The notes under the pieces are model-generated. The model ran no database searches and was not told where the DNA came from. It saw only the letters and a list, made by a program, of their open reading frames with translations. The translations under genes and the position numbers were made by a program. A stretch of 64,000 bases of DNA, taken from assembly GCF_964340395.1 (NCBI RefSeq), contig NC_135557.1:19999725-20063724 (forward strand). Direction: 5' to 3'. The first letter of the stretch is position 1. Every line of letters starts with the position of its first letter. Of this stretch, positions 11,267 through 26,017 are shown in pieces. The DNA is from Glandiceps talaboti. Taxonomy: Eukaryota; Hemichordata; Enteropneusta; Spengelidae.

Positions 11267-11551
11267 GGTCGCATACGCCAGTATCTTACAAACGGAGTTT
11301 GTCAGAACCTTGGTCATGCACTTATATCATCGATACCTGACTACTGAATGGCCCTTCTGTATGGGCTGCCAGCTAAAACATTGTCCCTCTTGAACATGCC
11401 CAAAATACAGCAGCTAGGATTGTGTCAGGTACAAAGAAAACAGATGACGTCACATCGGTTCTTTCAATAACACAGTTTAGTTAGAAATCACACTGGCGTC
11501 AAGTGCAGTTACATAATATACCAGTAGGTAGGGCCTACATGTACATGTAGT

Positions 11552-11577
11552 CTCAGGTCATTACATTGTGGTCTGAG
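11552..11577. mobile_element. 26-bp palindromic insertion (CTCAG..CTGAG type) with 7-bp duplication
   Basis: CTCAGGTCA and TGGTCTGAG form imperfect inverted ends, flanked by ATGTAGT on both sides (11545-11551, 11578-11584). A relative lies at 23668. Confidence 0.6.
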
Positions 11578-11584
11578 ATGTAGT

Positions 11585-13101
11585 TTACACCACTATGACC
11601 TAAGAACTTGAACCAGGGCTGAGGAGAAGTGGTCTGAGGTTAAAGTTTTGCAGCTCTCGTTCAGCAATCTCAAAACATTTCAGCCTACTTCCCGTAATGA
11701 ACACTTGTCAAGCATTTTTGTAGCTCCCATACTCAAAGACTACATATATGTTTATATACGACTCAAAATATAACACTGAAATTTACTTTGAACACGTTCA
11801 GTTTCAGTAGACCTATTAAAACCCAAAATCTCCACTGTATAATTTAATATCGGTAATAGTTTACAGTCAAAAACTTTTAAATTTAGTTTTGACTAGGAGG
11901 TCCCCAAGTTTTGCAAGTTGACTCATGACCGCAATCATTGCTTTACTCGCTTGAGCTGCAAGCGCTAAATACCATAGACCACTGCTTGACATAATCACGC
12001 CTAGATATTCATAAAAAGCGAACAACGTCGAGTTTATGACCACCAATAACCACTTTTCAATTTTCTTAAGAATTTAATCTCTTAGTAAATACAATAATTT
12101 TAGTTTTGACATACATGTAATTTACTTTCAAAAGACAATGTTAGAAACCCCTACCCCATTGATTCCTGTGGGAACATGCCTTTCGTGAAGAAAAAATGGT
12201 TACATAACATGTCTACAAGAATTGTTGGAGAATGTCTATGTAGAATGCCACACTGATCCCATATCCACACCTTGAGTTTTATTTTTATTGTTCTTCAATG
12301 ATCTCCTTCAAAGTAATAGTATGGATGCCAATATGGTTTCTAACTAAACCACGTCTAGCCAAAAGCCCCTCAAATAGCACAAAAAGTTGTTCACCCAATC
12401 AGTGAAACCTAAATGTTTTGGTGATGTAAACAGTATATAAGTAGCATCATGGGCTGACAAATATACCACATTTGAACATTACTGTCCCAATAAACACTAA
12501 CTTTATGAGGGACTGTGTTATTGGTTAGAGTTTTGTGATTTATTAACAAAGACATGATGTTAATGACTGTGTGGGTGGCTGTAAATGAATTTTAAATTGC
12601 ATCTCATGCATTTCAAGACTTCTAGAGTAACGACTCTGACTATACTTTGAGTGGAGGTATAAATGGTAATGATACAGTATAGGAACTAGACTATCAAAGT
12701 AATTACCTTGTCCAAAAGACTACAGTCGGATATTAATCTCACCATTAATGCCTGAATTTATGTCTATCAAGGTGGATCTGATAAGATCATGGAAATCGAG
12801 AAACTTTCATCACTTTGGACTTGAGCATTGAATACATTTGTGAAGTACTCAGACCATGATTCATGTTTTTTTTTTAGAGATTAATTCCACTAGATCGTCC
12901 ACTAAATCGTCCACGAAAACAAATACATTCTATCATTCCACCATGTCACTCAACAACGCGCATCGAATTCTATCACTTGAATTTCCGTTATTTAGTCGTC
13001 TGAAGATCGTAACGGCCTCCGTACCATAACTTGTGTACTTTGTGTAAATACAGCTCTACTTCTCAGTATTGAGCACTTTTCCTTCAGTTTATGACTTACC
13101 T

Positions 13102-13103
<2 letters not shown>
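11585..13103. other. Interior of the CACTA-like element, nothing recognised
   Basis: AT-rich non-coding sequence. No exon, RNA gene or repeat boundary could be supported. Confidence 0.45.

Positions 13104-13186
<83 letters not shown>
13104..13186. repeat. (AT)n microsatellite
   Basis: About 80 bp of alternating AT. Confidence 0.95.
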
Positions 13187-13188
<2 letters not shown>

Positions 13189-13587
13189 CCATTGCTCGGT
13201 TGACGGCAACGCGGTCAAAGATATCGGGTTCTTTGCACAATACACGTGTATATAGAAATGATGTCCCTTAAATTTCCCCTCTTTTCATTCTTGCTCTTTT
13301 CAACTACAATATAGATTTTGATAATTTCCATAGGTCTCACGAGATATACTCTTCAAGGAAAAACAAGTTCGTGTCGGAGTTTGACACGAGAATAGTCTGT
13401 GCTTGGAGTAATTATACTGTCAGTATAATTTCTCAAAGGTATGTGTTATCGTGGAAGTTTAAACATTATTTATACTTTAATGGTGTTATAGATTTTGACC
13501 CAAGCTATGCATGCCACGGTCACAAGCTATATTGCGTCAGATCGATTTGCCAAACAAGTTTGCCAGAATTAACGCATCCCATCAAAC

Positions 13588-13618
13588 CATGGACCCTCCA
13601 CAAAGGTGGAGTGTCTAT
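13588..13618. mobile_element. 31-bp palindromic insertion with degenerate 8-bp duplication
   Basis: CATGGACCCTCCAC pairs with GTGGAGTGTCTAT. The flanks are CATCAAAC and GGTCAAAC (6 of 8 match). Same family as 11233, 15799 and 19582. Confidence 0.68.
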
Positions 13619-13924
13619 GGTCAAACAAATGACAGGTCGCAGAAACTATGGTCATGGAAGTATGAACGTCGTTTATACTTGTACGCCGTGACATACAATG
13701 AGCGCAGTGCCATGATTGACCGGATTATTCAGTGTCGACAATCCCAGTTAATATAATCCCAAAGGCAAACTTGTTTTATTTACCACCTTGCCAAGCAACA
13801 CAGGGTGGTGGCGAGGCGAAGTTGTAATGTACTGTCGCTTTGATATTCACGATTTTGGAAAGGAAATAGATAACATCGGGTTAGATCTTGAGAGTAAATA
13901 AGAAGAAAAGAAGAGTTACGTTAA

Positions 13925-15362
<1,438 letters not shown>

Positions 15363-15394
15363 ACCAAACTAAATAATTCTATTTCAAAGACATC

Positions 15395-15545
15395 TGCTCT
15401 GCATTCCAGATTGGAAGAACCGCGTTTTTTTATTGTCTTTTTTAAGTTGATGACCATTTCTGGCAAGACTTCACTCACAATTTTCTCGATTTTACTGATT
15501 TTTCTTCTTTATTAAAAAGGTTTAGGGTCGGCACCGGATTTCTAG
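15395..15545 (+). repeat. Repeat related to 18788-18940
   Basis: Collinear blocks: ccagattggaagaac, ttgtcttttttaagttgatg, gacttcactcacaattt and agggtcggcac against near-identical words at 18788-18940. It follows the LINE 3' end, so it is either a LINE 3' UTR shared with, or a separate element related to, the 18633-18988 MITE. Confidence 0.65.
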
Positions 15546-15798
15546 AATGGAAGCGTTTGGGGAGTTATGTGTGATTTATTTGTTGAGAAAGGTTCAAAGA
15601 CAATAAATATCGCCATAAGGTGGCACTTGCCGTTCCAGTGAGGAACGACTAGTGCCACCACGGTAGTACTCGACAATTCGATGGACCACGGCCAAGTCCG
15701 CCATTCACAATTTTCAAATCACTTGAAATAAAGCAATCTGGCAAAACACGCCCATGTGCATTTACAATCTTGTCGCAACTAATTCTAGTAGGTAAAAC

Positions 15799-15821
15799 CA
15801 TAGACCCTCCACCCTGTCTAT
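15799..15821. mobile_element. 23-bp palindromic insertion with perfect 8-bp duplication
   Basis: CATAGAC and GTCTAT ends around CCTCCACCCT, flanked by GGTAAAAC on both sides (15791-15798, 15822-15829). It is the shortest member of the family. Confidence 0.78.
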
Positions 15822-15829
15822 GGTAAAAC

Positions 15830-18482
15830 CTAGTCGCATTCATAACTTTCATCGAGGGTAAGGTAATTTTAGTCATCAACTTCTATAAAGTCCAAAATGA
15901 AACGATAAAACATGTACATTTTGGAAATTATCCCATGTATAATGCCAGATTATAAAGTGACAAAGAGTGGTTCATCTGAGTGGATAGCTTAACCTCTTGA
16001 CGATTTATAAACAATGGGAAATAGGCAGCTATCTTGATGTTCATTTTAACCTATTTTCCCGGAGAATATTTTCAGAACTGGTATCCAAATTACCAAGATC
16101 ACGTTTTTCATATTTACTGATATGCCGCTTTAGTTATGGCCGGTTTTGTGGGATGTTTTGCGTGCACAATGTAAACCACAGACAAGGCATGTAAACTTCT
16201 ACTTGCAAACCCGTCTATTTCAGGCTTGGCCTCTTACCACTCTTGGAGGAATTGTACTGACTCCTCCAAGACCACGTCTGACACAGTGGCCTGAAACCCA
16301 TAGTCTATCGCGAGTATATTGTCTACCCTTCAAGAGACACACATTCTCTGCCAGTCACCCTTTTAAAAATACGCTTGTTAAACGTCTGCTCCTGGAGTTA
16401 AATTTGGTTCAACTCATGAGCAAAATATTTGTACGTGACTCCGGGCCCCTTTCAGACAATCCGAATTTTCACGCACGTCCCAATTCGTTTTTTTCCCGTG
16501 ACAACAATTTTTCTCCTGAGCCTCCCCCTACCCTAATCTAGTTCCTGACGACCGTATTCCAATTTTACACTACATCTTTACATATTACGTATAGTCAATG
16601 TCATTACTCTCGTTGCCGATGTGTTGGCAATTATATACATGTATATATATAATATCCATAATCACAACATATTTCCTGCTCAAAGAAGAACTGTTTCAGC
16701 TTATTCCATTTCGATATAAACAGACAGAGAGTCCAGGGATAAAATACCCATGTACTACTCCTTATATTACTGGCTAGGTAATGTCAACCGTAAAATAATC
16801 CAAGCACCAGCGTCCCTAAAATCCGTGAAACAGTGTCGATATTACAGTATTTTGCTGACACTTATTACTTTCTGTAACTGGTCTATATTTGTGATATCAT
16901 GGTAAATATGCTTGGAATTTATGGCCTAACAAACCAGACATTACGTAGATTTGAATATTGAAGAAAATCAAAAACAAAAACAAGGCCATGGCCATGGCCG
17001 GTCAGGTACTGATATTAGTACTTTAGACATCAGTGGGGGTCACACTTGGTCATTGAAACTATATTGACCGACCAAAATTCTAAACATCACGGATAAATAA
17101 TTTCATATCGAAATGTATGTACGGAGATTCAGGTTTTTAGACCACGTGGCTTTGACATGACATCATCAGCTAAATTTGCAATACGAAAGTAACGTAAAAC
17201 ATGGATGTATCTAGTAGGGAGCAAAGTCCGCATGTCTGTATGGATGTTTGAAGATTTACTATCGGTATATGGGAGGCATAGAGGGAAATATTTGAATAGC
17301 GTTATTTAACGTTACATAATTCATAACTGACTACTAAACTACCGTCAAGAGGATTGTTTTTGCTTCCATTTATCTGTATTAATTTTTTTTAAAGGCAGTG
17401 ATGGTGACTGCCAATGCCGGTAGTGAAAATATGGCCCGCACATTCTGAAGATTTTTGTATCATACAAGTTCAATGTTGTAGCTGAGAATGTGATTTATAT
17501 TTATAACTCAGTAGAATGGGTACCGGTACTGATGCGAGGGATGTGAACCAACCTTTGTGTTGCGTGCTTTTTAATATCACCGTGTGTGTGTGTGTGTGTG
17601 TGTTGTTTGTTTGTTTGTAATGTAGATTCGTCGTTGATATACTGCTACTAGATCAGACCGTGGGTTATACTTCCATGATCAGAACATGACCAGACACAAC
17701 TCTCCACGGCACCATTTTGGTTTTACAACTTTGATTACTTTGTTGTGAATAGCTTTTGTCAAGTTCTTGACTTTCCTGATATGACAATAAAGCAAGGGCG
17801 GTGAAATATTATTATAGTAGTCCTTCAAAAAACAAGACAATTTTGAAACTTTTAGTGGAAAATGTTAGTGAAGACACAGTTTACCCGCATAAATTAACTA
17901 ACAAAAGACAAAAGAAATGTACACATGGTTCATTTTCTAGGTGTCGACCTCATGAATATGCACCAAGATTTAGAACCGAGTCAGCTTTAAATGCGTTCAC
18001 ACCTCCAAATCTGGTCTGGACAATATTGTCTGGGCTTAGTCACCCTTTTATGCGGACTACAGAGCGGCCCTGGTGCGGACTATTTCTGCCACCTATTAAT
18101 GCCTGAAAGTCAAGTGGCATATGCTGAGGTTGTGTACAACCAGCAACCCATAACATTTTAGCAATCTACAGTTCTACCTCAGTATGGCTATTAGCCATGC
18201 TAGGTAGTTACTATAATGATTAATATAATGGTTGTCGACCCCCCCCCAAAAAAAAAAAGAAGAAAAAAAAAAGAAAAAAAGAAAAAAAAAGATCAACAAA
18301 ACATTCTATGATATTGAAAGCGCTCCTGGCATGTAATTCCATAGAACAGTTTCCTGTAGGGAATGGCAGCGATTTCATTCAAACTCAAAGACAGAGATGT
18401 TGCTAACCAACGTGAACAGCCATAAAAAATTGTATGTGAATGAGTATGACTCTGAGATCCCGCTAACGGTTTCATTGTTGTC
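15830..18482. other. Interior of the CACTA-like element, mostly unassigned
   Basis: Contains a partial copy of the 10250-10380 repeat at about 16375-16500, a (GT)n tract at 17581-17603 and an A-rich tract at 18248-18291. No coding exon could be supported. An open frame at 17801-18106 has no family features. Confidence 0.45.
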
Positions 18483-18632
18483 GGTCTAACCAGAGACACT
18501 GGAGAACTTCACTGTCTATGATCTAATCGTATTGCTCAGTGTGAAAACCGTGCAAAGCGTTACTATTTTGGCGTTGTATTTTCGCACATTTTTGGTTCAC
18601 AAGGGTCCAATAATTTAAGCTTGAGTTAGGAA

Positions 18633-18988
18633 ATAGGCCTATTAAAAAAATTGTGTTGTTCCGATTAGGCAAAATAAATAAATAGGTGGGGTAGGTAGAT
18701 TTATTTTTATTCATGTGCGAGTGTCTAATTCTGGTTTTCCATTTTTTCCAAATGATCTCTGTGTTATTGGCTTCTTTCCATTAGATGTACAACCATTACA
18801 GATTGGAGGAACAGTTTTATATTGTCTTTTTAAGTTGATGTCAGTTTCTGCATCCACTATGTCTCGTGAGACTTCACAATTGTTGCGATTTTGTTAGTTT
18901 TTCAAGAACACGTAAAAAAAAGTTAAGGGTCGGCAGTGAAAAACTAGGTGGGTCGGGTAACAGAAACCAAACAGTTATTTTTTAGGCC
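18633..18988. mobile_element. ~355-bp TIR element with TTAGGCCTA ends
   Basis: The left end TAGGCCTATTAAAAAAATTG and the right end, read inward as TTAGGCCTAAAAAATAACTG, form imperfect inverted repeats. A third, solo end with the same word (GGGACCAAACAATTATTTTT then AGGCCTAA) is at about 58648-58676. The interior matches 15395-15545. No transposase frame. Confidence 0.6.
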
Positions 18989-19581
18989 TAAGGCATAACG
19001 TAGCATATAAATCTACCCAACCTGCGCGAGCAAGATCTGCATCGGTCAATGTAATATTTACATGGTCTATTACAATTTGGTAAAGTGTACCATTGTATAT
19101 GCTTGTGCGAGACGTAAAAAACATCATGCCGTCTAATTGTACGAAACGATTTAGTCACTATGGTTTTGAAGTCAGTGAGATAATGTTTGTGAAGTACCCG
19201 GTATCGTGATGTTATCGCTTGTATAGAAAAACCATCACTGAGGCAAAATCTCACTTTTATCATCATTCATTTTTTAAAGTCTTCAATCATGCCAATTAAA
19301 AATATGGATACTGCAGTCATTTATGTGACTTTTTTTCCAAAAATGTTTATCGTGCATCTCGATTATATTTTTTTTCGTCTTCGTAACATCTTTTTTTTAT
19401 TGTGCCAAAAGTAGTAGCTACCACATATAGAACAGTGGAAAAATACCGAATGAGACTCAGAAATGTAAAATCATTTACTTCAATGTCCAAATCAAATGCG
19501 GACATCAGAAAATGATGCATGCACGTTGTGATGGACTCGTGATTAGCTCTAGTCCAGATGCCAATTGGTATCTAACTAAAC

Positions 19582-19616
19582 CATAGACAATAGAGAGGGT
19601 CCTCTCTATTTTCTAT
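19582..19616. mobile_element. 35-bp palindromic insertion with 8-bp duplication
   Basis: CATAGACAATAGAGAGG pairs with CCTCTCTATTTTCTAT. The flanks AACTAAAC and GACTAAAC match at 7 of 8 bases. Same family as 11233, 13588 and 15799. Confidence 0.75.
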
Positions 19617-19624
19617 GACTAAAC

Positions 19625-22600
19625 CAAGTTTAGTGAGTGGAGGTGTAAATGGTAACGATACTGTTTAGGAACACGGTGATAGGAACTAGACGAGATTAGC
19701 ACTGACAACACACGCTCCGCGAACTCCAGCAAAGAGGCCTGGTGGGGTATATAGAGACTTGTCAGAGTTGTCGGAGCTACTGTTCATGTACATATAAGTT
19801 CCACGTATTCTCAATTTATTTCGTGCTGGATAGAAAACAGTCAGTATAGTCCTTGTGTTCTCCAGTGTATAGCCGATGGATTGGATAGTGAGAGTCATGA
19901 TATGTGTGATACATTGTAGTTTATACACCAGAACTGAATTTTAGACTGATCCCGTCGGCATCTTCAGAGAAAGCATCAAGCGTGTACCACAATAAATTGA
20001 AAACGTAACGACTATAAGCATAACTATAAGTTTTAATTTACATGGAACTACGGTCATATTTGATAAGCTTATCCCCCACTTCCACATATGGTCTCATACC
20101 CCTTGGTCAGCGAAAAGCCAATCATGTTCATGTCCGGACATACGAGTTATAAATGGGGCGGTCATATGGGTTAAGTTAGGGTGGAATATAATATATGGAA
20201 AAAGTCTGATTGATACTGGCTGTGATGGGTAGTAGAGCATTTTTTAATTGTCAAAAACAGGGTTGGGGGCCGAATGATATGATTCAAAACGTCATGACTT
20301 TCTGGTATATCTTTGTTGTCATGGTGTGTTTCCAGTTGAGGATGGCTGTCTTTGACTGGCTACAACAGTAAGTGACTGATTTTGAAAGCAAAGAAAGTGG
20401 AAGAACATTGGTGTTAGTTAAAAAACTATTGTTATTAAAGATATACAAGTAAACGCAGCAAAACAATTGAGAGTCGGTACGGAAAGGAACAGATGACCAC
20501 AGGAAGGTGTTCAGCTGTTCTTCATTGTTCTTTGCAATTTGACGACCGGGCGATCACATACTAGTAGTTGTCAGTGTTTTCGCTAAAGCAAAATACACGG
20601 AGATGGTTCAAAATCACTTGACTATCATTTCACTCTTATTTAAATCTACAAATATCTCATTAATATTTTCTCCCAGCTTACTTCAAACTATATGACATTT
20701 TCCATGAAAAAAAGGTGCGTATCTGGAGCAAAGAAGTGTTTCAGATATCAGAGTGTTCACGTTTGCGTGACCAAGACATAGACATAGACTGGCAAGCGAC
20801 GCCATGAATTGTGATCGAATCCCAGGGTCGGATCGGTTGTAGATCAGTGTTCATGATAATTCATTTGCGTGTTCAATTACTAAGTCATCGATGTAGGGTT
20901 ATAAATTCAGTGACTACACCATCAACAAAGTTACTTCTTACTATAAATCATGTTGAAAAAGACCCTAGGAAAATGTCTAAGCAACAATGACGGGTGTTAC
21001 TTTTTTGCAGTGTTTATCCAAATAGTAATCGTCGAATAACGTGACCCTGGCTGAAAACTGCGACAGTGAGTGTACCATAAATTCCCAAAACAGACTGACC
21101 AGAACAGACATATTGACACACAAAAAGTGTGCAAGTTTACATCTTGTGACAGGTTTGGTTGGGGTCACCTCCATCGGCTAATGGTCGAAATCGTCATTGT
21201 AAAATATTTTTAATTACCCTCAACTACAAATCAGCGTATCGTTGACGATCATTTCAATCGTAAGTGTTTAGAACTGATTCAGAAGTAAAACGTAGAATTA
21301 TTAATGACAATGGTATGCAAAGTTTTGTTGTTTAACAATCATCAGCGATTTGGCATGTTTGCACAAACCACAGATACTTGTTAGTGCATACACTTTTGAT
21401 ACTTCTATTCTATAAGGTAAAGGCTAAATTTAAAAAGACATGATCCCAGTATTAACTTTTTTGTTGCGGCTATATTTCCTAAGTGAGGTGTGCCAAAGAA
21501 AGTTTTCCCATGATACTTTGCGCCAGTGCGACTTTTTGACATTGTACGTTCGATGTTCCCAATGAGTAAATGGAATTTTATCGAGAAGTCTATTCATATT
21601 TGTTTATGACAGCAAGATATTTTCAATTTTCTGTTTTTGGTCATTTTTGGGGTCAAAAACTGTCATTTGTTTTGTAAATAAAAGAATTCAAAGTAAAAAT
21701 GAATGACAGCCGCAAAACTAATCGATTGAATGGGCTGACATTTGGTGTGCAGGTATGTTAGAGTATCTGGATGAAGAATTCTTCAAGAAAATTTGAAGAT
21801 GACATTGATATGCAAATACGTCTAAAACGTGCTGTGTAGTATCATATTATAGCCATGTTATTTTACAATACTCGTGAGAAAGTAGAATTTATTGGTGAAG
21901 TAAAGTTGCTCATACACCTAAGAAAATTTGACTACACTTGAATACATAATGAGCAAATGAAATGATCACAACAATCACATATCTTTGTAATGTTATGACT
22001 ATACAAGATCTAATACAGGGACGAATGGGGTACTTATCAAATAATGCCCTCCGGAACTCAGAAATAAATGTAGATGCGCTGTACCATGCAGTTACGATCA
22101 GCGGTTTTGAACTATGGAGGTAGGAAGGAAGGAGGTAGGAAGGATTATAGTCCTACCACCATTTCTGAACAAAATCGTTGTCCTTGAATTGGAATGGTAT
22201 GCTTTTAATACAAAAGTTGCACAAACATATGTTCTTGCTTTCAAAAGTTTTAGAATTAACACCATGATTTCACCGTCGCCCATACTGAGGTTTTCCTGCA
22301 TCTATTGCTATGGATTTTGTTGGTGGGACTTTGCTGTACTGTATGAACACTTGTTCAGACTCAGGCCACTAAAACACAATTGCAAAAAAAAAACGTAAAG
22401 ACACGAAGTATCGTTTTGCACAACGTTCGGCTTGAAGCAGGTTTGAAGGGTAACCATGCACGACAGAGAAGATGGGTTTAGAGCCCCATTTACACCTAAA
22501 ACAAAAAGCGATTCTAGTCTGTTCCTATTATAGTGGTCTGAGGTTCAGATCAAAGTGCCGCATTCATCCACAACATAAAAAATCATAGACCCTACACGAC

Positions 22601-23660
22601 TGGCGTTTGTAAAAGTCAGTTTTAAACCATAATTACTACACCTCTTTATCTTCTCGGCAAGAACATGCAGTGCTGCAATCCAACGTGAGGACCTCTCACC
22701 AACTTTCAGATCACTTCACATTGGGAACGTTGGTGAGAGTTCTACTAATATAATTCAGACTGAGGCAAAAAATATAGCCTTTCTGAGTTGAAATCCGAGG
22801 TTTAAATCCTGATATCTGAAAATTCCCAATCAACCCAGATTACATTGAATAAAAAATAAGTCTAACAAACAATTTATGATTTTTCAGTCCCGAAACTTGC
22901 TATTATCCATACATTGTATACAAAGCTAAATACACGGTGATTGGTGTATCGCACTCCTTGACTGAGTGGGTCGGAAAAAAAATAGGTAGACTCACTTGTC
23001 ATAAATCGATTTATAAATCCACAAAGGCACTGTGACAACTAAAGCAGTCCCTTTACAGACCATTTTTCTTTAGAAATAAATAGGCTAAAACAATACTGAA
23101 TGACAGGCAGTCCAAGGTATGCGAAACCATAAGCGAGCGCGTACTCACGATGCTAGATTAACACACTATTTTACCTGCGCATTGAAGACGCACAGTAAAA
23201 AGACCAGTTTTCAACATTAATGCAGGAAATACAAAGCTAACAATTCAAAATTGTATAAAATGTAAGAAAACAAAAAACAGGCGACAGTCAGAGCATGCAT
23301 GAACTTCGATTTACAATACCATTATTAAGTTCTTGCATTTTGGGGCTAATGAAGTCATAGAGACTAGAGTGGGCGAGTTTCATCACAGTTAGTATAATCA
23401 ATGGCACCGTGATAATTCTGACTTTCACTTGAAACTGGACCAGAACAGTCTAGGTCGGACGAGTCGTCATCATCAATTCAAAGGCGACGTAACCAAATAT
23501 ACACCGTGAATTCATCTTAGATCGCACCGAGTTGAACAATCATGTCTGTCATTGTAGAATGTAGACCTTTACGCTGTTTGACCGACTATTGAAGTATAAC
23601 CCACATAGGTGATATTTCGTTGACCTACATGGAAATGCTTGTAAATACTTTTTGCAAGTA
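19625..23660. other. Interior of the CACTA-like element, nothing recognised
   Basis: Four kilobases of AT-rich sequence with scattered open frames shorter than 100 codons and no recognisable domain. No transposase motif was found on either strand. Confidence 0.45.
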
Positions 23661-23667
23661 GTAGTAG

Positions 23668-23699
23668 CTCAGACCACTCTAGTATTTTAGTGGTCTGAG
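23668..23699. mobile_element. 32-bp palindromic insertion (CTCAGACCACT type)
   Basis: CTCAGACCACT and AGTGGTCTGAG are perfect 11-bp inverted ends, flanked by GTAGTAG on both sides (23661-23667, 23700-23706). The target is itself a trinucleotide run, so the duplication is less certain than at 11552. Confidence 0.62.
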
Positions 23700-23963
23700 G
23701 TAGTAGTAAGAGTTTTTGCTAACGTTTACATGCTAGCGTAGTTGTACATGTACGTATACATGTCAGTTCGTATGTACATGTACATTAAATGTAGCTCTCA
23801 TCATATCATACACTGTACATGTGTGTAACCCTTTTCTTTTGCACCCTCCCCCTCCGCCTTCATGTGGTCAAACACAGACAACTAACTAACTAAATAGTGT
23901 TACTGTTAGTTTTCTGTGGGTCAAACAATTAGTGTACACGCCTTGAATCACATGCAGGCGAGA

Positions 23964-24222
23964 TAGATTTGAATATTCATTTGTTTACTGCCCGGTTATG
24001 GGGGTGAACTCATGAATATATTCTGAACTAAATGCAAATGTATTCAAATCACTTCCGACTCGCAATCTGAACTATTTTTCAGATCGAGTATAATCCGATT
24101 AGACAGGCGCTAATGGGAAAGTACAGAAACGTCCACCTCATCAGCATAAAAGTACAGAATTGAACTCAATCTGAACTATAGTACGGAAAGTGTCGTAAAC
24201 TGTACTATTTTTTCTACTAGTG
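23964..24222 (-). repeat. Right terminal inverted repeat of the CACTA-like element
   Basis: 259 bp, identical by eye to the left TIR when reversed. It ends CTAGTG, followed by the TAG duplication. Confidence 0.9.
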
Positions 24223-24490
24223 TAGGGTGTGCTTTATTTTGTAAAGCTGGCCCACGACTTGGCTGCACCACACAAAAAATTACTAAACCTACTTTATAAA
24301 TTGAAGGCGTGGTGTGCTCTCGCGTAGGGGTCGGCCTATTATTTAAGCTCTACCCCACGACTTGGCAACACCACACAAAAAAAATTGTAGTCCCTAACTA
24401 ATTCGAACACGTGGTGCACTTTGTAAGGGCCTGCCCAATTGGTAAGCTCTACCCCACAAATCCGTGTCACCACACAAAAAAAATTACTAT
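24223..24490. repeat. ~110-bp leader repeats of the LTR element (rest of unit 1, then units 2-3)
   Basis: Units share gcgtggtg(c/t)gc, aagctctaccccac, ttggc and caccacacaaaaa. Unit 1 is cut by the CACTA-like insertion. Unit 2 (about 24305) and unit 3 (about 24411) are intact and more diverged. They lie in the leader between the 5' LTR and the first ORF. Confidence 0.8.
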
Positions 24491-24947
24491 GAACTCTAAT
24501 TTACAAAACGGTTTCAACAAAAATAAAACTGTCCTATACACCAACTATTGTAGAATTCTTTAGGACCAAAAAACGAAGAACAGATAAAAACTACACAGCG
24601 TTAAACTGACTTTGCCCCAATTTTCAGTTTCGTACCCACTAACAGGTGGAACGGACGTTATGCATAAATTAACGACCACATGGAAACTGAAATTGACAAG
24701 ACACTTTGAAAATCACAAAATACGAGGTCCACTAACAGAAATATACAACACCAAACAATTGTAAATGAAAACTGGTAATTCTCTGTGCACTAGTGTGGAG
24801 CCACCCGGAGTTTGACTTTTTGTTTGGCCCCTCCTTCAAATGTCAATCAAGATGACGTTCCCACCCCAGTACAAAGAAGTTTACCACAACTAAAAGTTTG
24901 CAAAATTCTGAGTGACCGCTCAGATACGGGAGGACGACTACGTCAAT
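24491..24947 (-). other. Leader of the LTR element next to the 5' LTR
   Basis: No gene. Read on the minus strand, the first bases after the 5' LTR are ATTGACGTAGTCGTCC, not a TGG-type primer-binding site. Confidence 0.5.
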
Positions 24948-25222
24948 TGTTGTAATCAATGCCGAGGTTATGTTGTCTTACCTGAACTGACTAACGTCAG
25001 GCTAAACAACTTCGTCTTTGGTGTGGCTGTGTCGATGCAGGTTTGAATATACTAATTCGTATGTCTTGCATCAACACTTACTATAATCCGTCCTACGGGA
25101 TTTTCCAGGGTGATACGTTTATATACCAGTCAGTCCTCCATCGTTGATGGCGTCCTGATGGGTTGTTCCGTTATTGCTATAGTACGGTTTCCAGAGGGGC
25201 ACTGGAAACCGTTCATACAACA
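24948..25222 (-). repeat. 5' LTR (right copy)
   Basis: 275 bp, TGTTGTA..TACAACA ends, same orientation as the left LTR. The minisatellite resumes directly after it. Confidence 0.92.
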
Positions 25223-25695
25223 ATACTATGTGACTAGAGTTGTGTTACATGCCATGTGACTATAGGGTTGTGTTACATACTATGTGACTAGAGTTGTGTT
25301 ACATGCCATGTGACTATAGGGTTGTGTTACATACTATGACTATAGGGTTGTGTTACATACTATGTGACTAGAGTTGCATTACATGCTATGTGACTATAGG
25401 GTTGTGTTACATACTATGTGACTAGGGTGTGTTACATGCCATGTGACTATAGGGTTGTGTTACATACTATGACTATAGGGTTGTGTTACATACTATGTGA
25501 CTAGGGTGTGTTACATGCCATGTGACTATAGGGTTGTGTTACATACTATGACTATAGGGCTGTGTTACATACTATGTGACTAGGGTGTGTTACATAATAT
25601 GTGACTAGGGTGTGTTTTATACTATGTGACTAGAGTTGTGTTACATGCAATGTGACTATAGGGTGTGTTACATACTATGTGACTAGGGTGTGATA
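25223..25695. repeat. Minisatellite, right part
   Basis: About eighteen units of 22-27 bp, in alternating types (tgactagagttgtgttacat and tgactatagggttgtgttac), which gives a ~50-bp higher-order period. It continues the array of 540-677. Confidence 0.9.
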
Positions 25696-25824
25696 TCATG
25701 TTCCTGTGGAGTACTGTCAGTGCTTTCCTATTCAGTCCACAAGCTATCCCAGAGTCGCCTCGATATGCATAGCTAGCATTGTAGTGGTTCATCCCGAAAT
25801 GAATAAACATAATATTTAAATAAT

Positions 25825-25825
<1 letters not shown>

Positions 25826-25860
<35 letters not shown>

Positions 25861-25965
25861 TAGGTAAGTAAGTAAATAAGTAAATAAATAGGTAAATAAA
25901 ATGAGTGAATGAGTGAATGTGTAAGTGAACGAATGAATGAATGTATGAATGAATGAGTGAATGAA

Positions 25966-26012
<47 letters not shown>

Positions 26013-26017
26013 AAATA
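25826..26017. repeat. Tetranucleotide microsatellite (TAAG/TAAA/TGAA)n
   Basis: A run of GTAA/AAAT/AATG words about 190 bp long that ends in (AAAT)n. Confidence 0.9.

Larger units (their letters stand above)
10396..11475 (+). pseudogene. LINE reverse transcriptase fragment (CR1/jockey-like), decayed
   Basis: Segments in shifting frames read LYTSPLGKLIRH..NLNMQQHADDNQIYQY (the A/FADD catalytic box of LINE RTs), then NDGKTEVLLITSQFNRLPRL, DRYNLKKHISLTCRS and LTNGVCQNLGHALISS. It ends with LLYGLPAKTLSLLEHAQNTA, ARIVSGTKK. These are the usual post-catalytic blocks of CR1/jockey-group LINEs. Frameshifts, stops, an internal 291-bp tandem duplication and a 34-bp palindromic insertion show it is dead. 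The endonuclease and 5' half are missing. Confidence 0.8.

Noticed and set aside
17801-18106. 101-codon frame as a candidate CACTA transposase remnant
   Set aside because: No DDE-type motif or zinc-finger pattern, and composition like the neighbouring non-coding DNA.
19686-19928. 80-codon minus-strand frame with a protein-like composition
   Set aside because: No known domain, no splice borders that fit, and it lies within transposon interior.
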